The notes under the pieces: model-generated
What the model saw: only the letters and a program-made list of their open reading frames with translations
The model's database searches: none
Told to the model about the DNA's origin: nothing
Assembly (NCBI GenBank): GCA_027031325.1
Contig: JALVRI010000329.1
Span: 1 to 14,355, forward strand
Reading direction: 5' to 3'
Source: Desulfobacteraceae bacterium
GTDB taxonomy: Bacteria > Desulfobacterota > Desulfobacteria > Desulfobacterales > Desulfosarcinaceae
DNA: 14,355 nt
Position numbers and translations under genes: made by a program
In this document: in pieces, positions 6,674 through 13,301 of the stretch
Layout of the letters: each line of letters begins with the position of its first letter
Numbering within the stretch: the stretch's first letter is position 1

Positions 6674-7765
6674 ATGAAGGCAGAAAGGCGCAGTTTCCTG
6701 AAAAAGGTAGGTGTCGGGGCCGCCGCCCTGACCGCAGGCCTGGCATCCAAGGCAGTGCCGGCTTTTGCGAAGAAAACCATCCGCTGGAAGATGGTTACCA
6801 CCTGGCCGCCCCATTTCCCCGTCCTGGGAGAAGGGGCCGATCTGTTTGCCAAATGGGTCGACGAGATGAGCGGAGGGCGCCTCAAGATCACCGTTTACGG
6901 TGGAGGCGAGCTGGTACCGCCCCTGGGGGTCTTTGATGCCGTCAGCCAGGGAACGGTCCAGATGGGCCACGGGGCGGCTTACTACTGGGCCGGCAAGTCT
7001 CCCGCTACCCAGTTCTTTGCGGCCGTACCCTTCGGTTTCAACGCCCAGTCCATGAACGCCTGGATTCTGAACGGCGGTGGAATGAAGCTTTGGGAAGAGG
7101 TCTACGCTCCGTTCAACGTCAAGCCTTTCCTGGCCGGCAATACCGGGGTCCAGATGGGAGGGTGGTTCAACAAGGAGATCAAGTCCATCAACGATATCAA
7201 GGGCCTCAAGATGAGAATCCCCGGCCTGGGCGGAAAGGTAATCGCCAAGGCAGGAGGAAACGCCGTCCTGGTGGCCGGTGGTGAAATCTACACCAACCTG
7301 GACCGGGGTGTCATCGACGCCACCGAGTGGGTTGGTCCTTACCATGACCTGAAGATGGGATTTTACAAGGCCGCCAAGTATTACTACTATCCCGGCTGGC
7401 ACGAACCGGGAACGGCCTTGGAAGCCATAGTAAACAAGAAGGCCTGGGAGAGCCTGCCCAAGGACCTCCAGGCCATCGTCGATGCGGCCGCCTACAAGTC
7501 TAACATGTGGATGATTTCCGAATTCGAAAGCAAGAACAATGCGGCTCTGGTGGAATTGATCGAAAAACATCATGTGAAGTTGCGGCAGTTCCCGGAGTCG
7601 GTTCTCAAGTCACTTAAGAAATTGTCCAAGGAAGTGCTTGACGACCTGGCCGCCAAAGACCCCATGAGCAAGAAAGTCTACGAGCATTTCAAAAAGTTCC
7701 AGAAAAACATCTATGCCTGGAACAAGCTGACCGAAGAACAGTATCAGAAGTTCAAGTATCTCTAA
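6674..7765 (+). CDS. TRAP transporter solute-binding protein, TakP/DctP type
   Basis: This is a 363-residue periplasmic binding protein for a TRAP importer. The ATG at 6674 is chosen because AGGAGGG lies just before it and it begins a twin-arginine-like signal, RRSFLKKVGVGAAALTAG (residues 5-22), with probable cleavage near AFA-K. The mature part carries the hallmarks of the subgroup that includes Rhodobacter TakP: TTWPPHFPVLG, GELVPPLGVFDAVS, AVPFG, GNTGVQMGGW, GLKMRIPGLGG with the carboxylate-binding Arg at 181, DATEWVGPY (Glu218-Trp219) and YYYPGWHEPG. TakP binds 2-oxo acids such as pyruvate with a cation; related proteins bind lactate, so a small 2-oxo or hydroxy acid is the likely ligand. 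No DctQ or DctM gene lies beside it. It is enclosed by its own probable promoter and a strong terminator, and the next genes encode a two-component system. Confidence 0.92.
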   Translation: MKAERRSFLKKVGVGAAALTAGLASKAVPAFAKKTIRWKMVTTWPPHFPVLGEGADLFAKWVDEMSGGRLKITVYGGGELVPPLGVFDAVSQGTVQMGHGAAYYWAGKSPATQFFAAVPFGFNAQSMNAWILNGGGMKLWEEVYAPFNVKPFLAGNTGVQMGGWFNKEIKSINDIKGLKMRIPGLGGKVIAKAGGNAVLVAGGEIYTNLDRGVIDATEWVGPYHDLKMGFYKAAKYYYYPGWHEPGTALEAIVNKKAWESLPKDLQAIVDAAAYKSNMWMISEFESKNNAALVELIEKHHVKLRQFPESVLKSLKKLSKEVLDDLAAKDPMSKKVYEHFKKFQKNIYAWNKLTEEQYQKFKYL

Positions 7766-7812
7766 AATGGAGACTTGGCACCCGGCCTTCGGACCGGATG
7801 ACGGTAAGAAAG

Positions 7813-7841
7813 AAAAAGGGCCTGCTCTGCAGGCCCTTTTT
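7813..7841 (+). terminator. Rho-independent terminator after the TRAP binding protein
   Basis: A perfect 13-bp stem, AAAAAGGGCCTGC against GCAGGCCCTTTTT, closes a TCT loop; the T-run forms the end of the stem. It sits 48 bp after the binding-protein stop. The A and T flanks make it potentially bidirectional, but no gene enters from the right on the minus strand. Confidence 0.9.
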
Positions 7842-8053
7842 GCGTAGGCAGACCGGTATTGCCTGGTAACGGCCCGGATTTTGGTTCGGTGGTTGCGGTT
7901 TGCCATGCCCAGGCCGTTATGCTACCCTGGCAGTCAGGACCTTTCGCCTTTACCCGAATTTGATTGGGGATTTGGAAGGATCACAGGTATGGTTCCGGAC
8001 CGGGAAATTTTCCGCCCCGGAACTTGCGGGCATACTTCAGGAGTATCCGAGAC

Positions 8054-9628
8054 GTGCTGGTCCGTGGATTGAAAGCCAATATCGCCTTCAACATAGCCCT
8101 TTTCCTGCTGATAGCCGGTTTTGGTGCCAACCTCGTTACAGCTTATGTCTACCACGGCCTGCTCTTGAAGGCTGAAGACAGGAACGCCCGCGATCTGCTT
8201 GACGGACTGGCGGTTTTTGCCGTGCCGATGCTGGGAAAAACAGCTCTCGGGCCCTTGCCCGCCGGTTACGAAGGCCCGCTGCCCTGGAATAAGTCTTCCA
8301 TCGTCAATTTCATGGTTTATGACGCTTCCGGCCGGCCTGTTTTCAAACACTTGGGCGACACCGGTTTCCAGGTCGAGATGTTGCGCATGGCCGCCGCGGT
8401 GCTGAAGGGCAAAACGACAATCCAGAAGCGGCTAGGCTACCACTGGCACCTTACAGGTCCACGCTACGATTTCCTGATATCGGCTGCCAGGATTGAAAAA
8501 AACGGACAGGCGGCAGGAGCGTGCGTATTGATGACTTCCCTTGCCGGGGTGAACCGCCAACTGGGCCGTTACCAAAAGGGTGTTTTTTTCTACATCCTGA
8601 TCAATACATTTATCCTCACCCTGGTAGCCCTCTACAGGTTGTTCAAGATTTACCTCCGCCCGGTCGACCGGTTGGTGCAACAGGCCGAGAAATACAGTGA
8701 CGATGAAGATGTGCTCTTTGCCGTAAGGAGGGAAGACAACGAGCTGGGCAGGCTCTCTTCAGCCCTCAATACCATGTTGAACAGGATAGCCCAGGACAAG
8801 CAGCGGCTGAGGGCGACAGTGGCCAGCCTGGAAGAAGCCAATCGCAACCTGAAAGAGGCCCAGGAGGAGATCGTGCGGGCCGAAAAGATGGCATCCGTCG
8901 GCCGCCTGGCGGCCGGTATCGCCCATGAGATAGGCAATCCCATCGGCATCGTCCTTGGTTACCTGGAGATGCTCAAGGCTGGTGAGCTTGAAGAGCAAGA
9001 ACGATCCGAGTTCCTGGAACGGGCGGAAGAAGAAATCCAGAGAATAAACCGTATTATCCGGCAGCTGCTGGATCTTGCCCGCCCTGTGACAGCCGGTCGG
9101 GGCAAAGTGGCCGTATTACAGGTGCTCAGGGACCTGACATCGATCTTGACTACTCAGCCCATGATGGCCGGGATCGAAATCAGGTCGAGGTTTGAAGCCC
9201 GTTGCGACCTGGTGGCGGCCGACGAAGAGCAGCTGCGGCAGGTGTTTTTGAATCTGTTGCTGAACGCCGCCGATGCAATTGCCGAAAACCAAGAAAAGGA
9301 AAAGGGGGAAATCGAAATCGTGGTCAAAAACGACCCGCCTCAGGGCGCTTGCGCCGGCGATGGGACCGCAGATCTCCGGCTGGTGATCGAGATCAGGGAC
9401 AACGGTGCAGGTATCAGTGAAGAAAACCTTGAAAATGTCTTCGATCCCTTCTTTTCCACCAAGGCCCCCGGCAAGGGAACCGGGCTGGGCCTTGCGGTAA
9501 GTTACATGATCATTCAGCAGTTGGGGGGCAGCATCAGGATCAGCAGCCGGGAAGGTGTCGGCTCCACGGTACTCCTGACCCTTCCTGTTATTGGAGCACA
9601 ATCCCCCCGAGGGTCGGGAGAGTTATAG
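8054..9628 (+). CDS. Membrane sensor histidine kinase (HAMP, HisKA, HATPase)
   Basis: This is an inner-membrane sensor kinase of about 524 residues from the chosen GTG start, which has AGGAG 10 nt upstream. The frame is open to a TTG at 7964, but that start has no ribosome binding site and adds a non-conserved stretch. TM1 is at about residues 8-32 (ANIAFNIALFLLIAGFGANL). A periplasmic sensor of about 140 residues follows, with a Cache/PAS-like strand, VNFMVYDASGRPVF. TM2 is at about 176-198 and the HAMP linker at about 199-250, followed by a coiled coil. The HisKA domain has His291 in AAGIAHEIGNP, and the ATPase domain shows LNLLLNAADAI, DNGAGI and GTGLGLA. The domain build resembles DctB/ZraS-type kinases that pair with sigma-54 regulators, and such a regulator follows 66 bp later. 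The ligand is unknown; organic acids are a guess from the neighbouring TRAP binding protein. Confidence 0.92.
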   Translation: MLVRGLKANIAFNIALFLLIAGFGANLVTAYVYHGLLLKAEDRNARDLLDGLAVFAVPMLGKTALGPLPAGYEGPLPWNKSSIVNFMVYDASGRPVFKHLGDTGFQVEMLRMAAAVLKGKTTIQKRLGYHWHLTGPRYDFLISAARIEKNGQAAGACVLMTSLAGVNRQLGRYQKGVFFYILINTFILTLVALYRLFKIYLRPVDRLVQQAEKYSDDEDVLFAVRREDNELGRLSSALNTMLNRIAQDKQRLRATVASLEEANRNLKEAQEEIVRAEKMASVGRLAAGIAHEIGNPIGIVLGYLEMLKAGELEEQERSEFLERAEEEIQRINRIIRQLLDLARPVTAGRGKVAVLQVLRDLTSILTTQPMMAGIEIRSRFEARCDLVAADEEQLRQVFLNLLLNAADAIAENQEKEKGEIEIVVKNDPPQGACAGDGTADLRLVIEIRDNGAGISEENLENVFDPFFSTKAPGKGTGLGLAVSYMIIQQLGGSIRISSREGVGSTVLLTLPVIGAQSPRGSGEL

Positions 9629-9694
9629 ACAGTCCCGGGCCGGCCCCGCCTTCCGCGGGTCCTTTCGGGCAAACTGTTACGGGGAATCTCATAA

Positions 9695-11083
9695 ATGGGG
9701 ACAATTAAGACCAAGGCCTCTATCCTGGTCGTCGACGACGAAGAGAACATGCGCCACATGCTGGCGGCCATGTTGTCCAAGGCCGGGTACGTGGTCGAGA
9801 CGGCCTCTGACGGCAAAGACGCCCTGGCCAAAGTGACTTCCGGCAGCTACGATTACATTCTCTGTGACATCAAGATGCCGGTCATGGACGGGATGGAGTT
9901 TTTGAAAACCGCCCGCGACATGCTCGGGCAGACCACGGTGATCATGATGTCTGCTTACGGCACCATCGATCTGGCGGTGGAAGCCATGAAGCTGGGGGCC
10001 TACGATTTTATTTCAAAGCCTTTCAAACCAGACGAGGTGCGCCTGGCAATCAAGAAGGCCGAGGAAAGGGAACGGCTCAAGCGCGAAAACCTCAGGCTCA
10101 GGCGCAGGCTCGAGATGATCGGGGCCCGTGAAGGCTTCGGCAACCTGGTGGCCAGGAGCCCGGCCATGGAGGCCGTCTTCAAGCTGGCCCGCAAGGTGGC
10201 GGCCTACGACACGACTGTCCTGATAACCGGTGAAAGCGGCACCGGCAAGGAGTTGCTGGCAAAGGCCATCCACCAGACAGGGCCGCGCGGCCAGGGCCCC
10301 TGGGTCCCGGTCAATTGCGGCGGGATTCCCGAAAACCTGCTTGAAAGCGAGCTGTTCGGGCACGTCAAGGGAGCTTTCACCGGGGCCGACCGCGATCGTC
10401 CCGGTTTGTTCGCGGAAGCCGAAGGGGGGACCATATTCCTGGACGAGATCGGTGAATTGCCCATTTCGCTTCAGGTAAAGCTCCTGCGGGTGTTGCAGGA
10501 AAGCGAGGTTCGCCCGGTGGGCGGACGGAAGACACGCAGGGTCGATGTAAGGGTGATTGCCGCCACTTCCCGGGATCTGGGCCGGGCCATGGCAGAGGGG
10601 AATTTCCGTGAAGACCTGTTCTACCGCCTGAATGTGATGCCGATCCACATGCCGGCCCTGCGCCAGCGTCCGGAAGACATCCCGTTGCTTTGCAAGCATT
10701 TCATCGACAAGTTCAACGTGGTTTTCGATCGCCAGATCGAAGGTGTCTCCCCGGCGGCCATGAAACTGTTGTTGCAGCATAGCTGGCCTGGTAATGTGCG
10801 CGAGCTGGAAAATGCCATCGAAAGGGCGATGGTTCTTTGTGAAGACCGGTACCTGGAACCGGAGGTTTTTGCCGGGACAGTCGGCGATCTTAAAGCCAGC
10901 CGGGATTTGAGCGCCCTTTTCGACGGTTTTTCCATCAAGGCCGCCCAACGGATGATTGAAAAGGCCTTGATAGAAAAAGCCTTGCAGACAACAGGTGGTA
11001 ATCGCAGCCGGGCTGCAAAGCTTTTGGAAATAAGCCACCCCAGCCTTTTGGCCAAGATCAAGGCTTACGGCCTGGACCTGTAG
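9695..11083 (+). CDS. Sigma-54-dependent response regulator, NtrC/DctD family
   Basis: This 462-residue regulator has the classic three-part build. The receiver domain (about 8-125) begins ILVVDDEENMRHML and has phospho-acceptor Asp58 in CDIKMPVMDG and Lys in SKPFKPDE. The AAA+ domain (about 145-385) has Walker A GESGTGKE at 179-186, the sigma-54 contact loop GAFTGA at 226-231, Walker B in GTIFLDEIGEL and the second-region motif SWPGNVRELENAIERA. A Fis-type helix-turn-helix lies at the C-terminus (TTGGNRSRAAKLLEIS). When phosphorylated, such proteins form a ring that remodels sigma-54 RNA polymerase at distant enhancers. The ATG has GGGGA 9 nt upstream. The preceding kinase is the obvious partner. 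I found no -24/-12 promoter in this window that would identify its target. Confidence 0.95.
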   Translation: MGTIKTKASILVVDDEENMRHMLAAMLSKAGYVVETASDGKDALAKVTSGSYDYILCDIKMPVMDGMEFLKTARDMLGQTTVIMMSAYGTIDLAVEAMKLGAYDFISKPFKPDEVRLAIKKAEERERLKRENLRLRRRLEMIGAREGFGNLVARSPAMEAVFKLARKVAAYDTTVLITGESGTGKELLAKAIHQTGPRGQGPWVPVNCGGIPENLLESELFGHVKGAFTGADRDRPGLFAEAEGGTIFLDEIGELPISLQVKLLRVLQESEVRPVGGRKTRRVDVRVIAATSRDLGRAMAEGNFREDLFYRLNVMPIHMPALRQRPEDIPLLCKHFIDKFNVVFDRQIEGVSPAAMKLLLQHSWPGNVRELENAIERAMVLCEDRYLEPEVFAGTVGDLKASRDLSALFDGFSIKAAQRMIEKALIEKALQTTGGNRSRAAKLLEISHPSLLAKIKAYGLDL

Positions 11084-11103
11084 GCGGAAATGTTTCCCTG
11101 GCT

Positions 11104-11248
11104 AGCAGGGCTGTTGAAAAACTATTACGCTTGGCCAGACGGCGTTGAAATCCTGCTCAAAATGCTCATTTATTACCAATAAACTGCGCTTTTTCGCCGG
11201 ATTTTGCCTTGTCTGGCCTGCGCTCATGACGTTTTTCAACAGCCTGCT
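11104..11248. repeat. 145-bp imperfect palindrome with CTGTTGAAAAAC ends
   Basis: The outer arms are AGCAGGGCTGTTGAAAAAC (11104-11122) and GTTTTTCAACAGCCTGCT (11231-11248), complementary apart from one extra G. Inside, GGCCAGAC faces GTCTGGCC, AAATCC faces GGATTT, and the centre is TTTATT-ACC-AATAAA at 11169-11183. The whole is symmetric about position 11176. It lies between the convergent ends of the response regulator and the lipoprotein gene and is non-coding. From memory, hairpins bounded by CTGTTGAAAAAC recur in intergenic regions of deltaproteobacterial genomes, so this is probably one copy of a dispersed MITE- or REP-like family. Copy number cannot be judged from this window. Confidence 0.75.
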
Positions 11249-11292
11249 GAAGGCTTTTGCCGGGATCTGGGCCTTGCGGTAAATACTGTCGC

Positions 11293-11904
11293 TCAGTTTT
11301 GCTTTGCGGTCAAGAGACGTTCCAGGTCGAGCTTGTTGACGGCTGTTTCGACCAGGTCGCTGGCGACGGTGTTGACGCTCTTGGGCCCCAAGATGGTAAG
11401 GCGTTCGACCTCTGCCTTGACCGCTTCCTGCCTGACGGTTTTGCCATTTTTTTGGTAGCTTGCCTCGTAGCTGGTGCTACCTGTCCACTTACGTCCTGAC
11501 TTTTCGATGGTGAAGCTGTCGATTGTAATCCTGATGATGTCCGTTCCCGGTGCCGAGTCCTGGCTGACGGTGGCTCCCAGGGTTTCCAGCCGCTCGGTTA
11601 GTGCTTTCAGGAAGAGCTGAGAAAGATCCAGGCCGCCTTCGGTCGAAGAACGCTTGCCCTGGCGGTTGATGGTGAGGACAAAAAGGTTGCTGAAGTAAGG
11701 CAGCATCGAAGCGGCCTGTTCGCCCAGCAGAGGCTGTCCCTGCAGATTGTCTGTCACCGACAGGTTGAATGTTCGGCCCGCCAACAGCGGTTGTGGCTCA
11801 GGCGCCTGATAGCTTACTTCGATGCTGGTCATGTGCCCGCAGCCGGCCATGGCCATCAGGGCGGTCAAAAAGATGGTCAGGATAATCCACCTGCTTGTTT
11901 TCAT
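11293..11904 (-). CDS. Putative lipoprotein of unknown function
   Basis: This is a 203-residue predicted lipoprotein. A hydrophobic signal (residues 1 to about 21, MKTSRWIILTIFLTALMAMA) ends in a lipobox-like AMAG-C, so the protein is probably lipid-anchored at Cys22 or so in the cell envelope. The rest is a mixed alpha/beta domain with FNLSVTDNLQ, a stretch rich in Leu and Thr (LFLKALTERLETLGATVS), and strands IIRITIDSFTIEKSG and GSTSYEASYQKNG. The pattern, a two-face sheet with 'paired strands then helix', recalls YajG- or DUF4136-like lipoproteins, but I cannot assign a family. The ATG at 11904 is chosen over upstream in-frame starts because it begins the signal peptide and follows GAGGGGG. 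It stands alone, divergent from aapJ and convergent with the response regulator. Confidence 0.8.
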   Translation of the reverse strand: MKTSRWIILTIFLTALMAMAGCGHMTSIEVSYQAPEPQPLLAGRTFNLSVTDNLQGQPLLGEQAASMLPYFSNLFVLTINRQGKRSSTEGGLDLSQLFLKALTERLETLGATVSQDSAPGTDIIRITIDSFTIEKSGRKWTGSTSYEASYQKNGKTVRQEAVKAEVERLTILGPKSVNTVASDLVETAVNKLDLERLLTAKQN

Positions 11905-12147
11905 GGCATTTTTCCCCCTCGGTTGTTTGTTGGCAGCCATTTGCTTTCCTGCAACGATACTTAGCATGCCAGGCGCTCCCAATTCAATGGAATATGCTTG
12001 CCATGTTCTTGATGTTCATGTTATCAAAACTTGTTTGGGCAAAGGCTTTGTAACGACCGATGTGCCCGATTTTCGAACCATTGGCTCCGGGCTCCGGAAG
12101 GTTGAGACCGGAGGATTATGGTTAAACCAAGGCAAAAGGAGGGATGG

Positions 12148-13161
12148 ATGAAATTAGCAAAGGTTTTGATCGTGATGGTAGCGGTGCTGGCGCTGGCCTC
12201 CGTTTCCATGGCCGGTACCCTCGATGATGTGCGATCCAGGGGGTATCTGCGCGCCGGTGTTAACGGTAGTGTTTTCGGTTTCAGCATGCCGGATAAAAAA
12301 GGTGTCTGGAAAGGGCTCGACGTTGACACGGCCAAGGCCGTGGCGGCGGCCGTATTCGGTGATGCCAACAAGGTCAAGTTCGTCCCCCTGACCGCGGTTC
12401 AGCGGCTGCCGGCCCTGCAGTCCGGTGAAATAGACGTGCTTTGCCGCAACACCACCCAAACCCTCACCCGGGAGACCAAAAACGGCCTCAACTTCGTCCA
12501 TGTGAACTATTACGACGGCCAGGGTTTCCTGGTACCCAAGAAACTCGGCATCAAGAGCGCCAAGGAACTGGATGGCGCCACCGTCTGCGTCCTTCCCGGC
12601 ACGACAACCGAGATGAATGCCGCCGATTACTTCCGCTCCAATGGCATGAAATGGAAGCCGGTGGTCATCGAGAACACGGCCGAGTTGAACAAGGCCTTTT
12701 TTGCCGGCCGTTGCGACTGCCTCACTTCAGATGCTTCCCAGCTGGCCGCCCAGCGTTCAGTGGCCCCCAATCCCAAGGACTACGTCCTGCTGCCCGAGAT
12801 CATTTCCAAGGAGCCCCTGGCTCCGGTGGTCCGCCACGGTGACGACCAGTGGTACGACATCGTCAACTGGACGGTGATGGCTTTGATCGAAGCCGAGGAA
12901 CTGGGCATTACCTCCCGGAACGTGGACAAGATGCTCAAGAGCAAGAACCCCCAGGTAAAAAGGTTTCTCGGGGTTACCCCCGGAATGGGCAAAGCCTTGG
13001 GGCTCGACGACAAGTGGGCCTATAACATCATAAAACAGGTCGGTAACTACGGCGAGATTTTTGAGCGCAACGTGGGCGTAAACACACCCTTGGGACTGGA
13101 GCGCGGGCTCAACGCCCTCTGGACAAAGGGTGGCTTGATGTACGCTGCCCCGTTCAGGTAG
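12148..13161 (+). CDS. aapJ: General L-amino-acid ABC transporter binding protein
   Basis: This is a 337-residue periplasmic binding protein of the AapJ/BztA group, the receptor of a polar amino-acid importer with broad specificity. The signal peptide is residues 1 to about 22, with cleavage near SMA-G. Then come TLDDVRSRGYLRAGVNGSVFGFS, the ligand-site stretch GLDVDTAKAVAAAVFGD, LCRNTTQTLTRE, LPGTTTEMNAADYF, LTSDASQLAAQR and a long C-terminal extension (NVGVNTPLGLERGLNALW) typical of AapJ rather than of shorter HisJ/GlnH proteins. The ATG at 12148 follows AAGGAGG at about 5 nt, better than the upstream ATG at 12118. Length and motifs are complete. The permease gene aapQ follows after a hairpin, so the rest of the aap operon (aapM, aapP) is expected beyond the window. 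Confidence 0.94.
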   Translation: MKLAKVLIVMVAVLALASVSMAGTLDDVRSRGYLRAGVNGSVFGFSMPDKKGVWKGLDVDTAKAVAAAVFGDANKVKFVPLTAVQRLPALQSGEIDVLCRNTTQTLTRETKNGLNFVHVNYYDGQGFLVPKKLGIKSAKELDGATVCVLPGTTTEMNAADYFRSNGMKWKPVVIENTAELNKAFFAGRCDCLTSDASQLAAQRSVAPNPKDYVLLPEIISKEPLAPVVRHGDDQWYDIVNWTVMALIEAEELGITSRNVDKMLKSKNPQVKRFLGVTPGMGKALGLDDKWAYNIIKQVGNYGEIFERNVGVNTPLGLERGLNALWTKGGLMYAAPFR

Positions 13162-13169
13162 AATGCCCA

Positions 13170-13213
13170 GAGCAGGCCCGGCTTTTGAGCAAACCGGGCC
13201 GGGCTCCTTTTTT
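13170..13213 (+). terminator. Hairpin with T-run between aapJ and aapQ
   Basis: GAGC-A-GGCCCGG (13170-13181) pairs with CCGGGCC-GG-GCTC (13194-13206) around a 12-nt loop, followed by C and six T. It has the form of a rho-independent terminator but lies inside the likely aap operon, 8 bp after the aapJ stop and about 90 bp before aapQ. Partial termination or 3'-end protection of the aapJ message would give the usual excess of binding protein over permease; that role is inferred. Confidence 0.78.
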
Positions 13214-13301
13214 CCTATTTTCCAGGCGGCCGGTTTTCGCCGGGTAACCCTAGCGGAAACCGGCCCTTCGTCATCCAAAGCGTTGAACCCGGTCCTGAAA
13301 A

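Noticed and set aside
6515..7573. A 352-codon minus-strand open frame opposite the TRAP binding protein
   Set aside because: It is a shadow of a strongly conserved plus-strand gene. Its translation shows no domain.
7776..7795. TGGCAC resembling the -24 part of a sigma-54 promoter after the TRAP gene
   Set aside because: The -12 part (TTGC at the correct spacing) is missing, and it lies just upstream of a strong terminator.
10013..11038. A 341-codon minus-strand open frame opposite the sigma-54 regulator
   Set aside because: It is a shadow of the conserved AAA+ gene, a common effect of GC-rich codon use.
11998..12022. TTGCCA followed by TGTTAT as a promoter for aapJ
   Set aside because: The spacer is only 15 bp and the -10 match is 4 of 6, which is too weak to annotate.
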